A stretch of DNA of 64,000 bases from Moringa oleifera (lineage: Eukaryota > Streptophyta > Magnoliopsida > Brassicales > Moringaceae). Below are positions 42,471 to 53,264 of the stretch, piece by piece. The stretch lies in NCBI GenBank assembly GCA_021397835.1, contig JAJFZO010000863.1:2728001-2792000 (forward strand), given 5' to 3'. The translations under genes and the position numbers were made by a program. Under the pieces are notes generated by a model. It did not search any database, was not told the DNA's origin, and saw nothing but the letters and a program-made list of their open reading frames with translations. How positions within the stretch are numbered: the stretch's first letter is position 1; each line of letters opens with the position of its first letter.

Positions 42471-42841
42471 TACTCTCATACTCTTCACAATTTAAATGCT
42501 ACTATGAAATTGAATCTCTAATATATATTATCAATTTAATTTGAAAGAACTAATACTTTTGTTCTCTTTCCTTAAGCCATAAAACCTTGAATTTTTATCG
42601 TCAAGAAATTTTTTGTATTTTAATTAGTAAAGCAACTCCTTGCTTGCCTCTATTTTTTTACCCCTAATATCCTCAATTCTCTTCCCCTTATTTCTTACTC
42701 ATCGATCTTTTGAATTTCTTACCACACACCTTTTTTTTTTCCATATTTCATTCCAAAATTTCCCTTCATTTTAGCTCTTACCCTTATTTTTCACCCTCTT
42801 GAATTTTTCAATCAATAAAAGGTCTAATAACCCATCAAACT

Positions 42842-43125
42842 TTATCTTAAAAATGCATATATAGGTGTTACTACTCAAGGGACTAGTAGTACTACTCAAT
42901 ATAGTCAATATTCACATACATTTTGAATTTCAAATGTTGACTCGTTATTACTACTCAAGGGGCTATTAGTATTACCTCAATGGGATTGCACCCTTAGCGA
43001 CTATTGGTAATACCACCAAATGAGCTAGAGGTATTGATTCAGGTAATGGGTCAAACGTGTTACCACCTTCTTGGCTAGTGGTACTGCCCTCAAGGCTAAT
43101 GGTACCGCCTGATTGTTCTTGCATT
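42842..43125. repeat. Irregular short repeat rich in GGTA/TACC and CTCAAGG
   Basis: Degenerate units of roughly 20-25 bp recur: 'tactactcaagggactagtagtac', 'actactcaaggggctattagtatt', 'cgactattggtaataccaccaa', 'gctagtggtactgccctcaagg' and 'ggctaatggtaccgcc'. On the minus strand they read as a Gly/Ser/Glu-rich repeat peptide (SLEGSTTSQEGG), which makes a chance open frame at 42972-43220. Many units are partly self-complementary. Confidence 0.6.
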
Positions 43126-43129
43126 GATT

Positions 43130-45940
43130 TTTTTTTTAGAAGCTTTAAACAAGTTCTAATAATAATCTTTTGTAAATTAAGATCTTTGAAAAACTTATTT
43201 CTAAGTTGTTTTGAATTCAAAACATGATTTTAAAAAAATGAACACTTGAAAGGAATACAAGAGGTATGTATGTGATCATTCATCTTGATTGAACAATCTT
43301 AAGGCATTACATAAAAATAGAGAAATTAATCTTACCATGGACTTTTCTTTTTCTTTCTCATCTTTATCAAGCAAATACAAGCCTTGGTTTCTAATTCATT
43401 TCTAATTATTAAAACAGTTCATGCTTGATGAATTATATTAGTTATTCATAATATATTTGTTATCATCAAAATCAATCCATTAACTTCTTAATGGCTCCAT
43501 GGGACTAACAACTTACACCCTCATATTATTGCAAGAATCTTTTGCTTCTCTTTAGATTTACCTCTAACAATAAGGCCCTCCCCTTATTTCTTCATTTCCT
43601 CATCCAACCCATTTCTCCATTTTTCAACATCAACTTATATATCGATGTATCTAACCATCATGACTCCTCCTTACTAAAGACTAATGTGATTCTTTTTCCT
43701 CTACTTTGCTTAATTATCCTTAACTATGATTTTAACTACGATTTCATCTCTTTATAATCTTGAACTCAAAAGTCATCTTTTCCATTCTAATGGAGAAGAT
43801 GCTTATATTCTTTCTATGCAAATTCTCTAGTTACAATTTTTGAAAGCTCACAATTTTGTAATATTATAACTACACATTTAATGTAGCTTTTAAAAAATAA
43901 AAAGAAGATTAGTACTCTTGGGCAAATGTGATACACATATAGCTAAGTATACAAAGTAAAAAAAAAAAAAAATACCAAAAGGACTTATATTTTGTTTAAA
44001 TTTTTAAACTAAAATTTACCAAAAACAATTACATGAATTATAACCATCAAATTTTAATGTTTATAGTTTTTTTAACATGTGAGAATGACTATTATATTTC
44101 TATAATAATTAGTCATCATATATATATATATTTCATTTAATTTGACTCAATAATCTCATAATCTTTTTACATAAATTTTTACTTTAAAAAGTTAGTTTTG
44201 TAAGTAGATTTTATCAAAATCTTAAACAACTCATATTTTTAAAATAAGTTTTTTCTCATTTATTTTTTTACAAGTGAAAGTAAATATATAAAATTGCATA
44301 AAAAATTAATTATAGTTACTAAAATTATATTAAAAATATGGTAATTTGCTATTATAAAAATATAATTTTTTTTATATTTTAAAAATAGTAAAAAAATTTA
44401 TAAAATCAAAATCTTACATGAAAAAAATCAAAATATATGTTTTTATTTTATGTAATTTTTTATAAGACTTAAGTTGAGAAATTTTACAATGTAATTTCCT
44501 CTTGTATAATTAACTTAAAAAATTATACTAAATTTACTTTTTAATTTAATTTTTTCTATCAATTAATTGTATTTTATAGTAAAATTTTTAATTTAAATCA
44601 GATTTTGTTTTATCTTTAAAATTTTGAAAACAATTTTGAACGTAATTTGAAAAGAATATAAAATATGGAAGGAAAAAATAAATAAAGAAAAAAAAAGACT
44701 ATGAAGAGAGAGAAAAAAAAAAGGAGAGATAGACATAGCCCATATAAGTATTTTTATTTTCATTTTTTATTTTCTATTTTTCACGTTTCTTATTGTTCTT
44801 GATTTCTTTTCTAAATTAAAAGTTTTATTGTAAAATTAAATCAATTAATGCAATAAATTTAAATTTAAGAGTTAATTTAATATACAAATTTTTTAATATA
44901 TACTTGCATATATATATATATATGTGTGTATATATATATATACATGCAACTACTTAAATTTATTGATGCAATTTCAAAAATTAAAAAATGACTTCAAAAA
45001 AAGAGAAATTTTTGATGTTTAAATCAGTATTGAGTTTTTAAAAAATATTATTCTATGAGTGAATAAGAAAGATATATTTTTTTTAATAAATATCAGATAA
45101 TGTTAAGTATTGGGAACGAATTTTTCTAACTTGCAGGTGTTGAATTCACAATTTAAAAGTATTTAATGCGATATTGAGACAAATAAATTATTATAAGTTA
45201 ATTAGATTTATTTTTTTATTTAAATTAAAATTAATTAATCAATGATGTTAAGTTCTTCTATTTGACGACGCGCAAAAGTAAAATGATCAGTTCGAACTAA
45301 ACTAATGTGTGTTAATTTAATTAAATAAAATCACATAAATAATGATGTAAATCACTTATATTAATATTTAGTATGAGTAGTTGAATGTCACTGTATTGAT
45401 AATGTTCATCAAACTACCAATAAATGAACTTAATAAAGCAATAACAAAAACTTAAAAAAAAAATGAATATTGTTTTAATGAATGGCAGATATTATTGCCA
45501 AAACGAACCATTAAAGTGCAATCACTAATATATTAAGACAATTTGTTAAATTGAAGTAAAAATATTTAATAAAAAATTAAAATTAATAATATTTTTTTTA
45601 AAAAAAAAGATGGAATTAAGCGTGGTAATAAGAAAAGGAAGTGATTTATTTTATAATAAATTAAATAATTACTATGGTCGGTTGAATTACAAATGCTAAC
45701 AAGATCCCTGGCTCGTTATCTTGAAAGAGCGATGGGAGTCGTGCGTTCTACGCACCCTGTGCACGTTAACAGCCGCAAGCATTAGGAAAGATTAGTAGGA
45801 TCTACACATTACAAGAAAAACAAAGGAAAATTCTCCAAGAGAAAGAAACACACAATTATCTCCCAACTCTCTAGATTAGGGTTTCGCTCTGTCTGTCTGT
45901 CTCTTCTTCTTCTCTCCGTGGATTCGGACACTTCATTTCC
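43130..45940. other. AT-rich intergenic DNA upstream of the RRM gene
   Basis: This stretch contains only fragmented frames and A/T repeats, including a TATATA-rich run at about 44.90-44.95 kb. The last few hundred bases are more GC-rich and should hold the promoter of the RRM gene. Confidence 0.5.
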
Positions 45941-45942
45941 TG

Positions 45943-46049
45943 GTAAGATCTGTAAAACTCAATTTCTCTTTAGTTTCTGTTCCTTACCAGAGAAAGTATG
46001 TTCTTGCTTCCATTTGAATTGTAAAACGCTTTCATTTCACCACGCACAG
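45943..46049 (+). other. Probable 5'-UTR intron of the RRM gene
   Basis: A strong donor (TG/GTAAGATC) at 45943 and an acceptor (CGCACAG/C) ending at 46049 flank a T-rich segment, about 70 bp before the ATG. A 'CTTCTTCTTCTC' pyrimidine leader precedes the donor. Coordinates are inferred from motifs only. Confidence 0.45.
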
Positions 46050-46119
46050 CACACAACGTCTGAGTGTTGAAACCCTAAAGCAAGTGACACAAAGGAAAGC
46101 AAAGAACCAGAGAAAATAA

Positions 46120-48264
46120 ATGGACGAGGGTGAGGGAGGGGATCATATAGATCAGTTCCATCGAAACGAGGCGATCTCGGCCGTCGCAGATGAGGGGTTT
46201 CTTGGTGAAGAAGATGATGATTACGAGGATCTATACAATGATGTTAATGTTGGAGAAGGGTTTCTCCAATCGCTTAGAAAGAATGAGGAATTAGGGTTTA
46301 GAAATGAAGAGGATGACAAGGGTAACAAGAATAATAACAGGATTGAGTCACCTGTAGGGGCGCAGGAGCCTGGTGTTCCTGTGCTGGGCGTAGGCGGTGA
46401 GACTGGTGCCAGTGGTGGTGGGGCTGCTGCTGCTGGTGGAGTGGCTAGGGTTCCTGGTGTGTACGAGGGTCAAGGGTTTAGAGGGAATGAGATGGGTGGC
46501 AAGGGCGCTGGTGGGCCTGTTGTTGGATTGGGTGGTGGAAGTGGAGGTGGAGGTGGGCTTAGAGTTGAATTGGGACAGCCATCCAGCAGGGTGAATGAGA
46601 TGGAGGTGCAAAGTGGGAATAATAGTGTAGGGGTTGTTACAGGGATTGTGCAGCAACCCCATGGTGTAGGAAATACTGAGGGTTTGATGAGACAAGGGGG
46701 TGGGAATATGAATGGTGTTGGTGGTAGTGGTGGTGGGAATATGGTTGGGAATGGTGGTGGTACTGCTGGTGTTGCTGCTGGTGGAGGTGGTGGTGGTGGA
46801 GGTGGAGGGACAATACTATTTGTGGGTGATTTGCATTGGTGGACTACAGATGCAGAGCTGGAGGCAGAGTTGTGCAAGTATGGGCCACTGAAGGAGGTGA
46901 AGTTTTTCGATGAGAAGGCTAGTGGGAAATCTAAAGGCTATTGCCAGGTTGAGTTTTATGACCCTGCTGCAGCCACAGCGTGTAAGGAGGGAATGAATGG
47001 GCATGTGTTTAATGGGAGGCCATGTGTTGTTGCCTTTGCATCACCATATAGTGTGAAGAGAATGGGGGAGGCCCAGCTGAGTAGGAATCAACAGATGTCT
47101 CAGTCAACATTAACACAAGCTAGGAGAGGGGGGCCAAATGATGCTTCAAATAAAAGTGGTGGCAACAATATTACTACAGGTGGGAATTATCAAGGTGGAG
47201 ATATTAATAATAATAATAACAACAATAATAATAATAATAGGGGTTATGGCAGAGGGAATTGGGGGAGAGGAAATGCACAGGGGATGGGAAATAGAGGGCC
47301 AGTTGGTCCAATGAGGAATAGAGGTGGTGGAATGGGTGGGAGAGGTATTATGGGGAATGGTGGAAGTGGGTTTGGCCAGGGTATTGGTGCAACCCCTCCT
47401 TTGATGCATCCTCAATCAATGATGGGCCAGGGTTTTGATCCAGCTTTTGGTGGACCTATGGGGAGAATGGGCAGCTATGGGGGCTTTCCTGGTGCTCCTA
47501 CACCTCCATTTTCTGGGATTTTATCGTCGTTCCCTCCGGTTGGAGGGGTTGGTTTACCTGGAGTAGCTCCCCATGTGAATCCTGCATTTTTTGGTAGAGG
47601 GATGCCAATGAATGGAATGGGGATGATGCCCACTAGTGGAGTTGATGGAGGCCCTAATATGGGAATGTGGTCAGATCCTAGCATGGGAGGCTGGGGTGGT
47701 GAAGATCATGGTGGTGGGAGAGCTGGGGAGTCTAGTTATGGGGAGGAAGCTGCATCTGATCATCAGTATGGCGAGGTAAGTCATGATAGAGGAGGTTGGC
47801 AAAATCCTGTGAAGGAAAAAGATAGAGCATCAGAAAGGGACTGGTCTGGTTCTTCTGAGAGAAGGTACCGTGATGATAGGGAACCAGGGTATGAGAGGGA
47901 CATGCCAAGAGAGAAAGATGCAGGTCATGATCATGATTGGTCTGAGAGAAGGCATCGTGAGGATAGAGATATTGGTCGAGAACGTGACAGGGAGCGTGAT
48001 AGGGATCGAGAGCGTTCTCGAGATCGTGAGCGTGACCGTGATAGGGAGCGAGATAGGGACAGAGACAGGGATCGTTTTAGGGAAGACAGGGAAAGGTATG
48101 CAGATCATCATAGGTACCGTGATCGTGAACCAGAGCATGATGATGAATGGGACAGGGGACGATCAAGGACTCACAGTAAGTCACGGTTATCTCAAGAGGA
48201 TGAGCATCGTTCGAGATCAAGGGATGCTGATTATGGGAAAAGGAGACGGCTGACGTCGGAATAA
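46120..48264 (+). CDS. CFI68: RRM protein of the CFIm68/CPSF6 type (pre-mRNA 3' processing)
   Basis: An intronless coding region gives 714 residues. An acidic N-terminus (about 1-75, FLGEEDDDYEDLYNDVNVGE) leads to Gly-rich stretches (about 85-230), then one RRM (about 231-306) with RNP2 LFVGDL and the unusual WWTTD directly after it, and RNP1 KSKGYCQVEF. WWTTD after RNP2 is characteristic of CPSF6/CPSF7 (CFIm68/59) RRMs. A poly-Asn run, a Gly/Met/Pro-rich centre (about 370-540) and a C-terminal Arg/Asp/Glu domain (about 560-690, RERDRDRERSRDRERDRDRE) follow, ending SRSRDADYGKRRRL, an RS-like tail with a nuclear signal. In the cleavage-factor-I complex this subunit partners CFIm25 in poly(A)-site choice; that role here is inferred from the RRM and tail. 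The start is supported by the acidic N-terminus and the short leader. Confidence 0.88.
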   Translation: MDEGEGGDHIDQFHRNEAISAVADEGFLGEEDDDYEDLYNDVNVGEGFLQSLRKNEELGFRNEEDDKGNKNNNRIESPVGAQEPGVPVLGVGGETGASGGGAAAAGGVARVPGVYEGQGFRGNEMGGKGAGGPVVGLGGGSGGGGGLRVELGQPSSRVNEMEVQSGNNSVGVVTGIVQQPHGVGNTEGLMRQGGGNMNGVGGSGGGNMVGNGGGTAGVAAGGGGGGGGGGTILFVGDLHWWTTDAELEAELCKYGPLKEVKFFDEKASGKSKGYCQVEFYDPAAATACKEGMNGHVFNGRPCVVAFASPYSVKRMGEAQLSRNQQMSQSTLTQARRGGPNDASNKSGGNNITTGGNYQGGDINNNNNNNNNNNRGYGRGNWGRGNAQGMGNRGPVGPMRNRGGGMGGRGIMGNGGSGFGQGIGATPPLMHPQSMMGQGFDPAFGGPMGRMGSYGGFPGAPTPPFSGILSSFPPVGGVGLPGVAPHVNPAFFGRGMPMNGMGMMPTSGVDGGPNMGMWSDPSMGGWGGEDHGGGRAGESSYGEEAASDHQYGEVSHDRGGWQNPVKEKDRASERDWSGSSERRYRDDREPGYERDMPREKDAGHDHDWSERRHREDRDIGRERDRERDRDRERSRDRERDRDRERDRDRDRDRFREDRERYADHHRYRDREPEHDDEWDRGRSRTHSKSRLSQEDEHRSRSRDADYGKRRRLTSE

Positions 48265-51200
48265 TTATGCCAGATGCCTCTTATTCCAGAGATTTTCTCT
48301 GAAAAAAGAAAAAGAAAATTGAATGTAGCTAGACTTTTTCTTTCGCCATGCTCATTCAGACTCTCTTTCAAGTGGATGTTTTGGGTCCTCGATTCTTTGA
48401 ACAGTGGTTCTCAGTTTGTTGCCTGCTATATCTTGGTTGCTTCCTCTCAGCAAAGTGTGGCTTAATTCTTATGGAGAAGAGGTAAGTTTAAACTCCATGG
48501 TCTTTAACTGTAGTCATCATTTGTTTGTTCTCCTTATAATTTGTAGAAAAAATATTACTGTACATATCAGATGCTTTCTGGCTCATGTTTAATAGATTTT
48601 GGTACATAAATCGTCCAGTATAGAATGAAAATTGGACCTTGGGGCGCATTTATATTTATCAGTATCACCAGAGCATAATGTCAAAATTACTACCACAAAC
48701 TTTAATTTGCCCTTAATGCTTAGTAGATCCCCAATATTTCATCATATAAGGTTAGAAGAGATTTCAGATTATTAGTCTCATTAAGAGTAGGTTGTTTGTG
48801 GGAGTCTTTTTTATTCTGAATCAAGAGTATCAGTAGAAAACTAATGTACTCTTTGCAGCCTGAAAGAAGAAACAGTAAGGGCTCAAATATGATTCTGTGA
48901 TAGACATGGCCAGAAGAAATGTTAGATATGTTGAATCTTTTCAATTTATCATATGAAGTCAAAAGGTTGAGTCTTCTATTTGTTTTATTCTTTGTTTTTA
49001 ACTTTGGAAAGAATCTTCTGCTGCACAGCCTAAAAATGTTGCCTTCTAAGCAGTTGCTGATAGTGACCCATGTTAACTTTGTTGAAATCTTCTTTGTTCC
49101 TCCTTTCTTAGAGGAACTTTATATGTGTTGCTCACTTTTCAATCATAGACAATGGCTGGGAAGATCATCTCTCAGACTTCAATTGAAGTTAATAGACCAA
49201 GGCATGAACAATATTTCATTGGCTTAAATTACCCTGCCATTAGCTATGTATGGAGGATGGTAGACTTCCTCAAGATGTAGGTCAAATTTTAAAGGTTGCA
49301 ACTTTTTTATTTCTTAGAAAAAAAATAATTCTTTGTGGATGATTAAAATTGTTCAAATATAAATCGAACTTGAGTAAGGCATGATTTTTCCTTCTGAGTG
49401 GCATGCAATTTCAACTTTCAATTTTATGAATGATCGTTAGCCTCAATTTGAGGTGCTAAAATATTTGAGTGGTTCACCGTGTTCTGTGGACACTGGTAGT
49501 TTCCCACATCTTATCTAATGTGGAGAATCTGCTCAAGCCTAAATTTAGGGACATTGCAGATGTAAATAATGGTTAGTGTTCATGATGTTGCCCTGCTGTT
49601 GCTGATTGAACTGTGCTCTTTTATTAGTCACAGACTGTTCTTGCGTTCCATTTAATGCTTGGAAGAACTGGATTGCTGATTTCAACATATTATGTGTTTC
49701 TTTTATCCATAGCTTGAAGGATAGTTGATCTTGATAGTCAGTGCTGTTCGACCGAGCTCTGGGTTTCGTAGGAGATGAAGAGGACCACAACTTGATATCT
49801 TGTGAGAGAGATGTTACATGGCAATTCCTCAGTCCCAACAGTGATGTAGCAGTGGAACTTTTGCTTTTAAGTTTTTAGACTTCCTTTGAATTTATGTTTT
49901 GGTTAATTAACACTTCATGAAACCAATGTTGTGGATGATGTTATGGCTTGATATTGCTGAAGTCTGAGATGTGGCAGATTAATGTAGAACTTACTGTTTC
50001 AATGTGATGTAATAGGATTTAGCTGAGGATGTTACTGATGTGCCTTCTTTTATTGGCTCGTTGTTGTATTTTTTGAGGCCCCTTTTTTTCTGTTTAGTTT
50101 TGAGTATACCACCATGTGAACCATGTGATTTTTTGTGAAGGGGATGTAGAGAATTTAACCATTCATTTATAGAGTTAGTTAACCTGAGAATTGTACATGA
50201 GATTACCTTGTATATACTGGATTTTTGTTACTGAAGATTTTTGTAATGCACAATTGATTTGTTTTCTCAGCACTTTTACCTTCTGTTGGCATTCAAAATT
50301 GTTGCATTCAGCTGATATCCGTAGTTCAAATCAGGCAGGAGGCATTAAAGCCATTCTGCTAAGGATGAGAGTTTTACTGCCAAGTGATAAGTGCCTTTTG
50401 TCTCTTATTTTTCACATAATCTTTTGCATGTTTTTGAAACTTAAAAAAAAGATGGACTCTTTGTGGGTTCTTGTTAAGGCAACTGCATGTTTATGAAAAA
50501 TTATTTTGACAATGAAATGATTTTTGAATCCGATTGTTTATGATCACCCTCATTTTGCAGTTCTTTGTAGTTACGTGGGTTTACCATGATACATGGGAAT
50601 GCATATTCAAGTCATAACTGTTTAATGAGTGCTCCCATATGGTTGTATTTTTCATGCCCTCTTCTGCATTTCTCTCTGCAGTTTACATTTGTGTTTGGAT
50701 GTCATTGGATTTAAGTAGTTGCTACCATCAAGGATTTTTTATTTGGTGGCAGCCTGATGTGGATTTCTGGGCAATAAGTACCACTCTCTTAGGCTTTGGT
50801 TTTAGCATGCTTATCACCGGAGTCGACCCTGCCTTTGGGGTTTCCTTCCTTTGCCGGAGGGCTAACAAAAAGTAGAGCTAGGTTTAAGGGATTAATCCAG
50901 CGACCCCCATCATAAGTATTGTTGGATTGTTGTCATTATTGTTATGATTTGACATGGTTTTGTTGGTTGAGAATCTATTGAGTTTCTTGTCAAACTTATT
51001 AGCATGATCTTACCTTCCATTCTTTTTGCTCCTGACTTGCTCTGTTTACTTTATGTTTTGCATATTTATATCCACATGTTCATACAACTTTTGCACATTG
51101 AAGTAAATGTTGACTGCCTATTATGATAATGGGTTTTTGCTGTGTTAATGATTGTTATTGCAGATTTTTTTTTAGAAAAAATAATCACAATGATTATGAG

Positions 51201-52030
51201 TAGAATGTTCTTTTCACAGTGTAGTCACAAGTATCGAATTCTCCACCGCACAACTTACTGTATAACACAGGAATTGTTATGTTGAGCATCTTCTCTTTAA
51301 TGGACCATACTATTACGGCTGACTTGACTAATGCATAAGTGATCTCCCCGTTGTCTTTAGTTTCTGCTTTTTAAGCAACTTTGGTGGTGAGATGGTATAT
51401 TTGATGTCATAAAATATAGATTTTTTTTTGTGACTTGATGGAATGAATGATCTAGATTCTGAATATTTATTAGTAATGTTTAAGGGATTAGGATTCCTGT
51501 TAATCTGAATTTTTAATAAGTTTTGTGAAGAGATGGTGATAAGTTGTAATTTTAAAAAATAAATAATTAAATTTTATTTTATTTATTATGATATAATATA
51601 ATAAATTACTATTTGATTTGAGGTCATCACTTTCAACTGTTGTTAAGAAGACACTTGTAACCTTGGCAATGGATTCTTTAGGAAAGATTGAAAATGGATA
51701 TAAGCAGCAGCATGATTAAACAGTGCTCTGTTCTCTGTAAGCTTTGAATTACAAGCATCCGCAAAGGGAGTAGAGCAACTCCTTCCTACAAATGTTTCTC
51801 TGCTTTGCTGTCCCTACGCGAGAAGTGAAGACCGATCAAAGCCACACTTTCTCTGCTGCTCCTAATTTGAATTTTAAGTACCTAAAAACTGCTCTTTGAA
51901 AAAGAAAAATCCCTAATTCAAAAACAAACAAAACAAGTGTACCAGCAGCGGTCCTAAGAAAATGCAATGCAGGCTCGGCCCAGGCCCAGGCCCATATAGG
52001 TCTGCCACGTATCCCTGATTATTCAGAGCA
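48265..52030. other. RRM-gene 3' region and intergenic DNA
   Basis: Directly after the stop is a T-rich region that looks like a transcribed 3' UTR; a donor-like GAGAAGAG/GTAAGTTT near 48.48 kb may start a 3'-UTR intron. Small frames at 49545-49838 (-) and 50639-50875 (+) carry no family motif. No further coding gene is supported up to the NF-YB stop. Confidence 0.45.
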
Positions 52031-52633
52031 CTACCTGGGCCTGCCTAAGTTAGATCCGGGCCCACCACCTCTACCCAATCCGACACCAGAGCTACCACCC
52101 CTTATAGCCACCTGATGAAACCCATCAGAACCGTAAACGTGTCCGTGATGATGCGCTCCCATCATCACACCATATATTGCACTACTACCAGTTGCACCAC
52201 CATCCCCGTACCCGCTGCTACCACTGCCTGGCACGTCTTTCTCACGCGCGACCGCGCTCTTCTCCCCTTCTATCTCCCTGAACTTCTGCAAGTATATTTT
52301 CAGAGGCTCCACGTAGTCCTCGAACCCGAGGGTGGTCATGGCCCACAAGATATCATCCCCGTTGATCGTCTTCCTCTTCTCTCTCTGGCACTTGTCCGAA
52401 GCCTCCCCCGTGATGAAGCTGATGAACTCCGACACGCACTCTTGCACCGTCTCTTTTGCGTCCTTAGAGATTTTCGCGTTTGCGGGCAATGCTTTTTTCA
52501 TGATTCTACTCACGTTCGCTATGGGCAAGAACCGGTCTTGCTCCCTCGGCGAGAGCTCGCTGTTCGTTGCGTTGTTGTTGTTATTGATTTGGGCTCCTCT
52601 TGCTTCCGCGGATTCGTTATCCGACTCCGCCAT
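52031..52633 (-). CDS. NFYB3-like: NF-YB (HAP3) CCAAT-binding subunit, NF-YB2/3 type
   Basis: A single exon encodes 200 residues. After a short acidic/Asn-rich N-terminus ([13 protein letters not shown]), the canonical plant NF-YB histone-fold core runs from about residue 28 to 125: [80 protein letters not shown]. The core is intact and of non-LEC1 type: the position that is Asp in LEC1 reads Lys in ISKDAKE-like context. The tail is Gly/Ser/His-rich. NF-YB pairs with NF-YC in the nucleus and the dimer recruits NF-YA or CONSTANS-like proteins to CCAAT or related promoter elements, for example in flowering. The frame is also open upstream to an ATG at 52753, but that would add a hydrophobic 40-residue stretch before the family's usual start, so 52633 was chosen. 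Confidence 0.93.
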   Translation of the reverse strand: MAESDNESAEARGAQINNNNNATNSELSPREQDRFLPIANVSRIMKKALPANAKISKDAKETVQECVSEFISFITGEASDKCQREKRKTINGDDILWAMTTLGFEDYVEPLKIYLQKFREIEGEKSAVAREKDVPGSGSSGYGDGGATGSSAIYGVMMGAHHHGHVYGSDGFHQVAIRGGSSGVGLGRGGGPGSNLGRPR

Positions 52634-53118
52634 CTGGATGAGGTCTTGGCCTCGGCTTAGGTGTTTTCGAGTATATAGTTCGAAGTTGTGCGTAATGGCA
52701 GTTAGAGGAAGTACGATATATGATGCGATCAAGAGAGTTACAGCGAAGGCCACTGGCTGAAAGCTGAGAAAGTTGATAAATAGGGGAAGAGATTACAGCA
52801 AAGAAAGTGAAGCGGTAAGGCTCCTCGTACTGGTCAAAAGGGTTCTTCAAGGTTGGAAGTTTTTTCGAGGAAGAGGCGATCAAGTGACAGATACGAGAAG
52901 CTCGTAATCTACGTCACAAGCTCAAGCTTCACGTAAAAACAAGAACGGAGAGCTTCTAGAAGCCTCAAAACCTAGAATTTACACTCGAAGTCAGATTTTT
53001 TCAGAACTTGGCGGCTCTACCGCGGACGGAAAAGGGAGAAGGAAGAAAGAGGAGAGATTTTGGGAGCGAATGAGTCGTGTCCATCGGATCGAAGGCTTAA
53101 TAAGCGAGTGCTACGAGA

Positions 53119-53124
53119 CACGTG
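53119..53124. promoter_or_regulatory. G-box core CACGTG upstream of NF-YB
   Basis: CACGTG lies about 490 bp upstream of the NF-YB start codon, in a GC-richer stretch that should be promoter or leader. A TATA-like CTATAAG on the minus strand lies near 53.26 kb. Confidence 0.4.
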
Positions 53125-53264
53125 GATGCTTATGGACCGTTGTTTGCCGATAAGTTGTGAGTTTCCACGGGCGGCTTCTGAGCCATCCGGTTGGCTCTTT
53201 ACTCGCAAATCTGGAACGTTGATTCGGTATCTGGGACGTGGTCGGCGTGACCTCGACTTATAGT

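Noticed and set aside
42972..43220. 82-residue repeat-containing peptide on the minus strand
   Set aside because: It follows the short repeat field and has no start context, homology or flanking exon; repeat periodicity near a multiple of three explains the open frame.
46470..46877. Pro-rich minus-strand frame resembling an extensin
   Set aside because: It is the complement of Gly-rich codons of the RRM gene, which turns GGT/GGA into ACC/TCC and CCN; no signal peptide is present.
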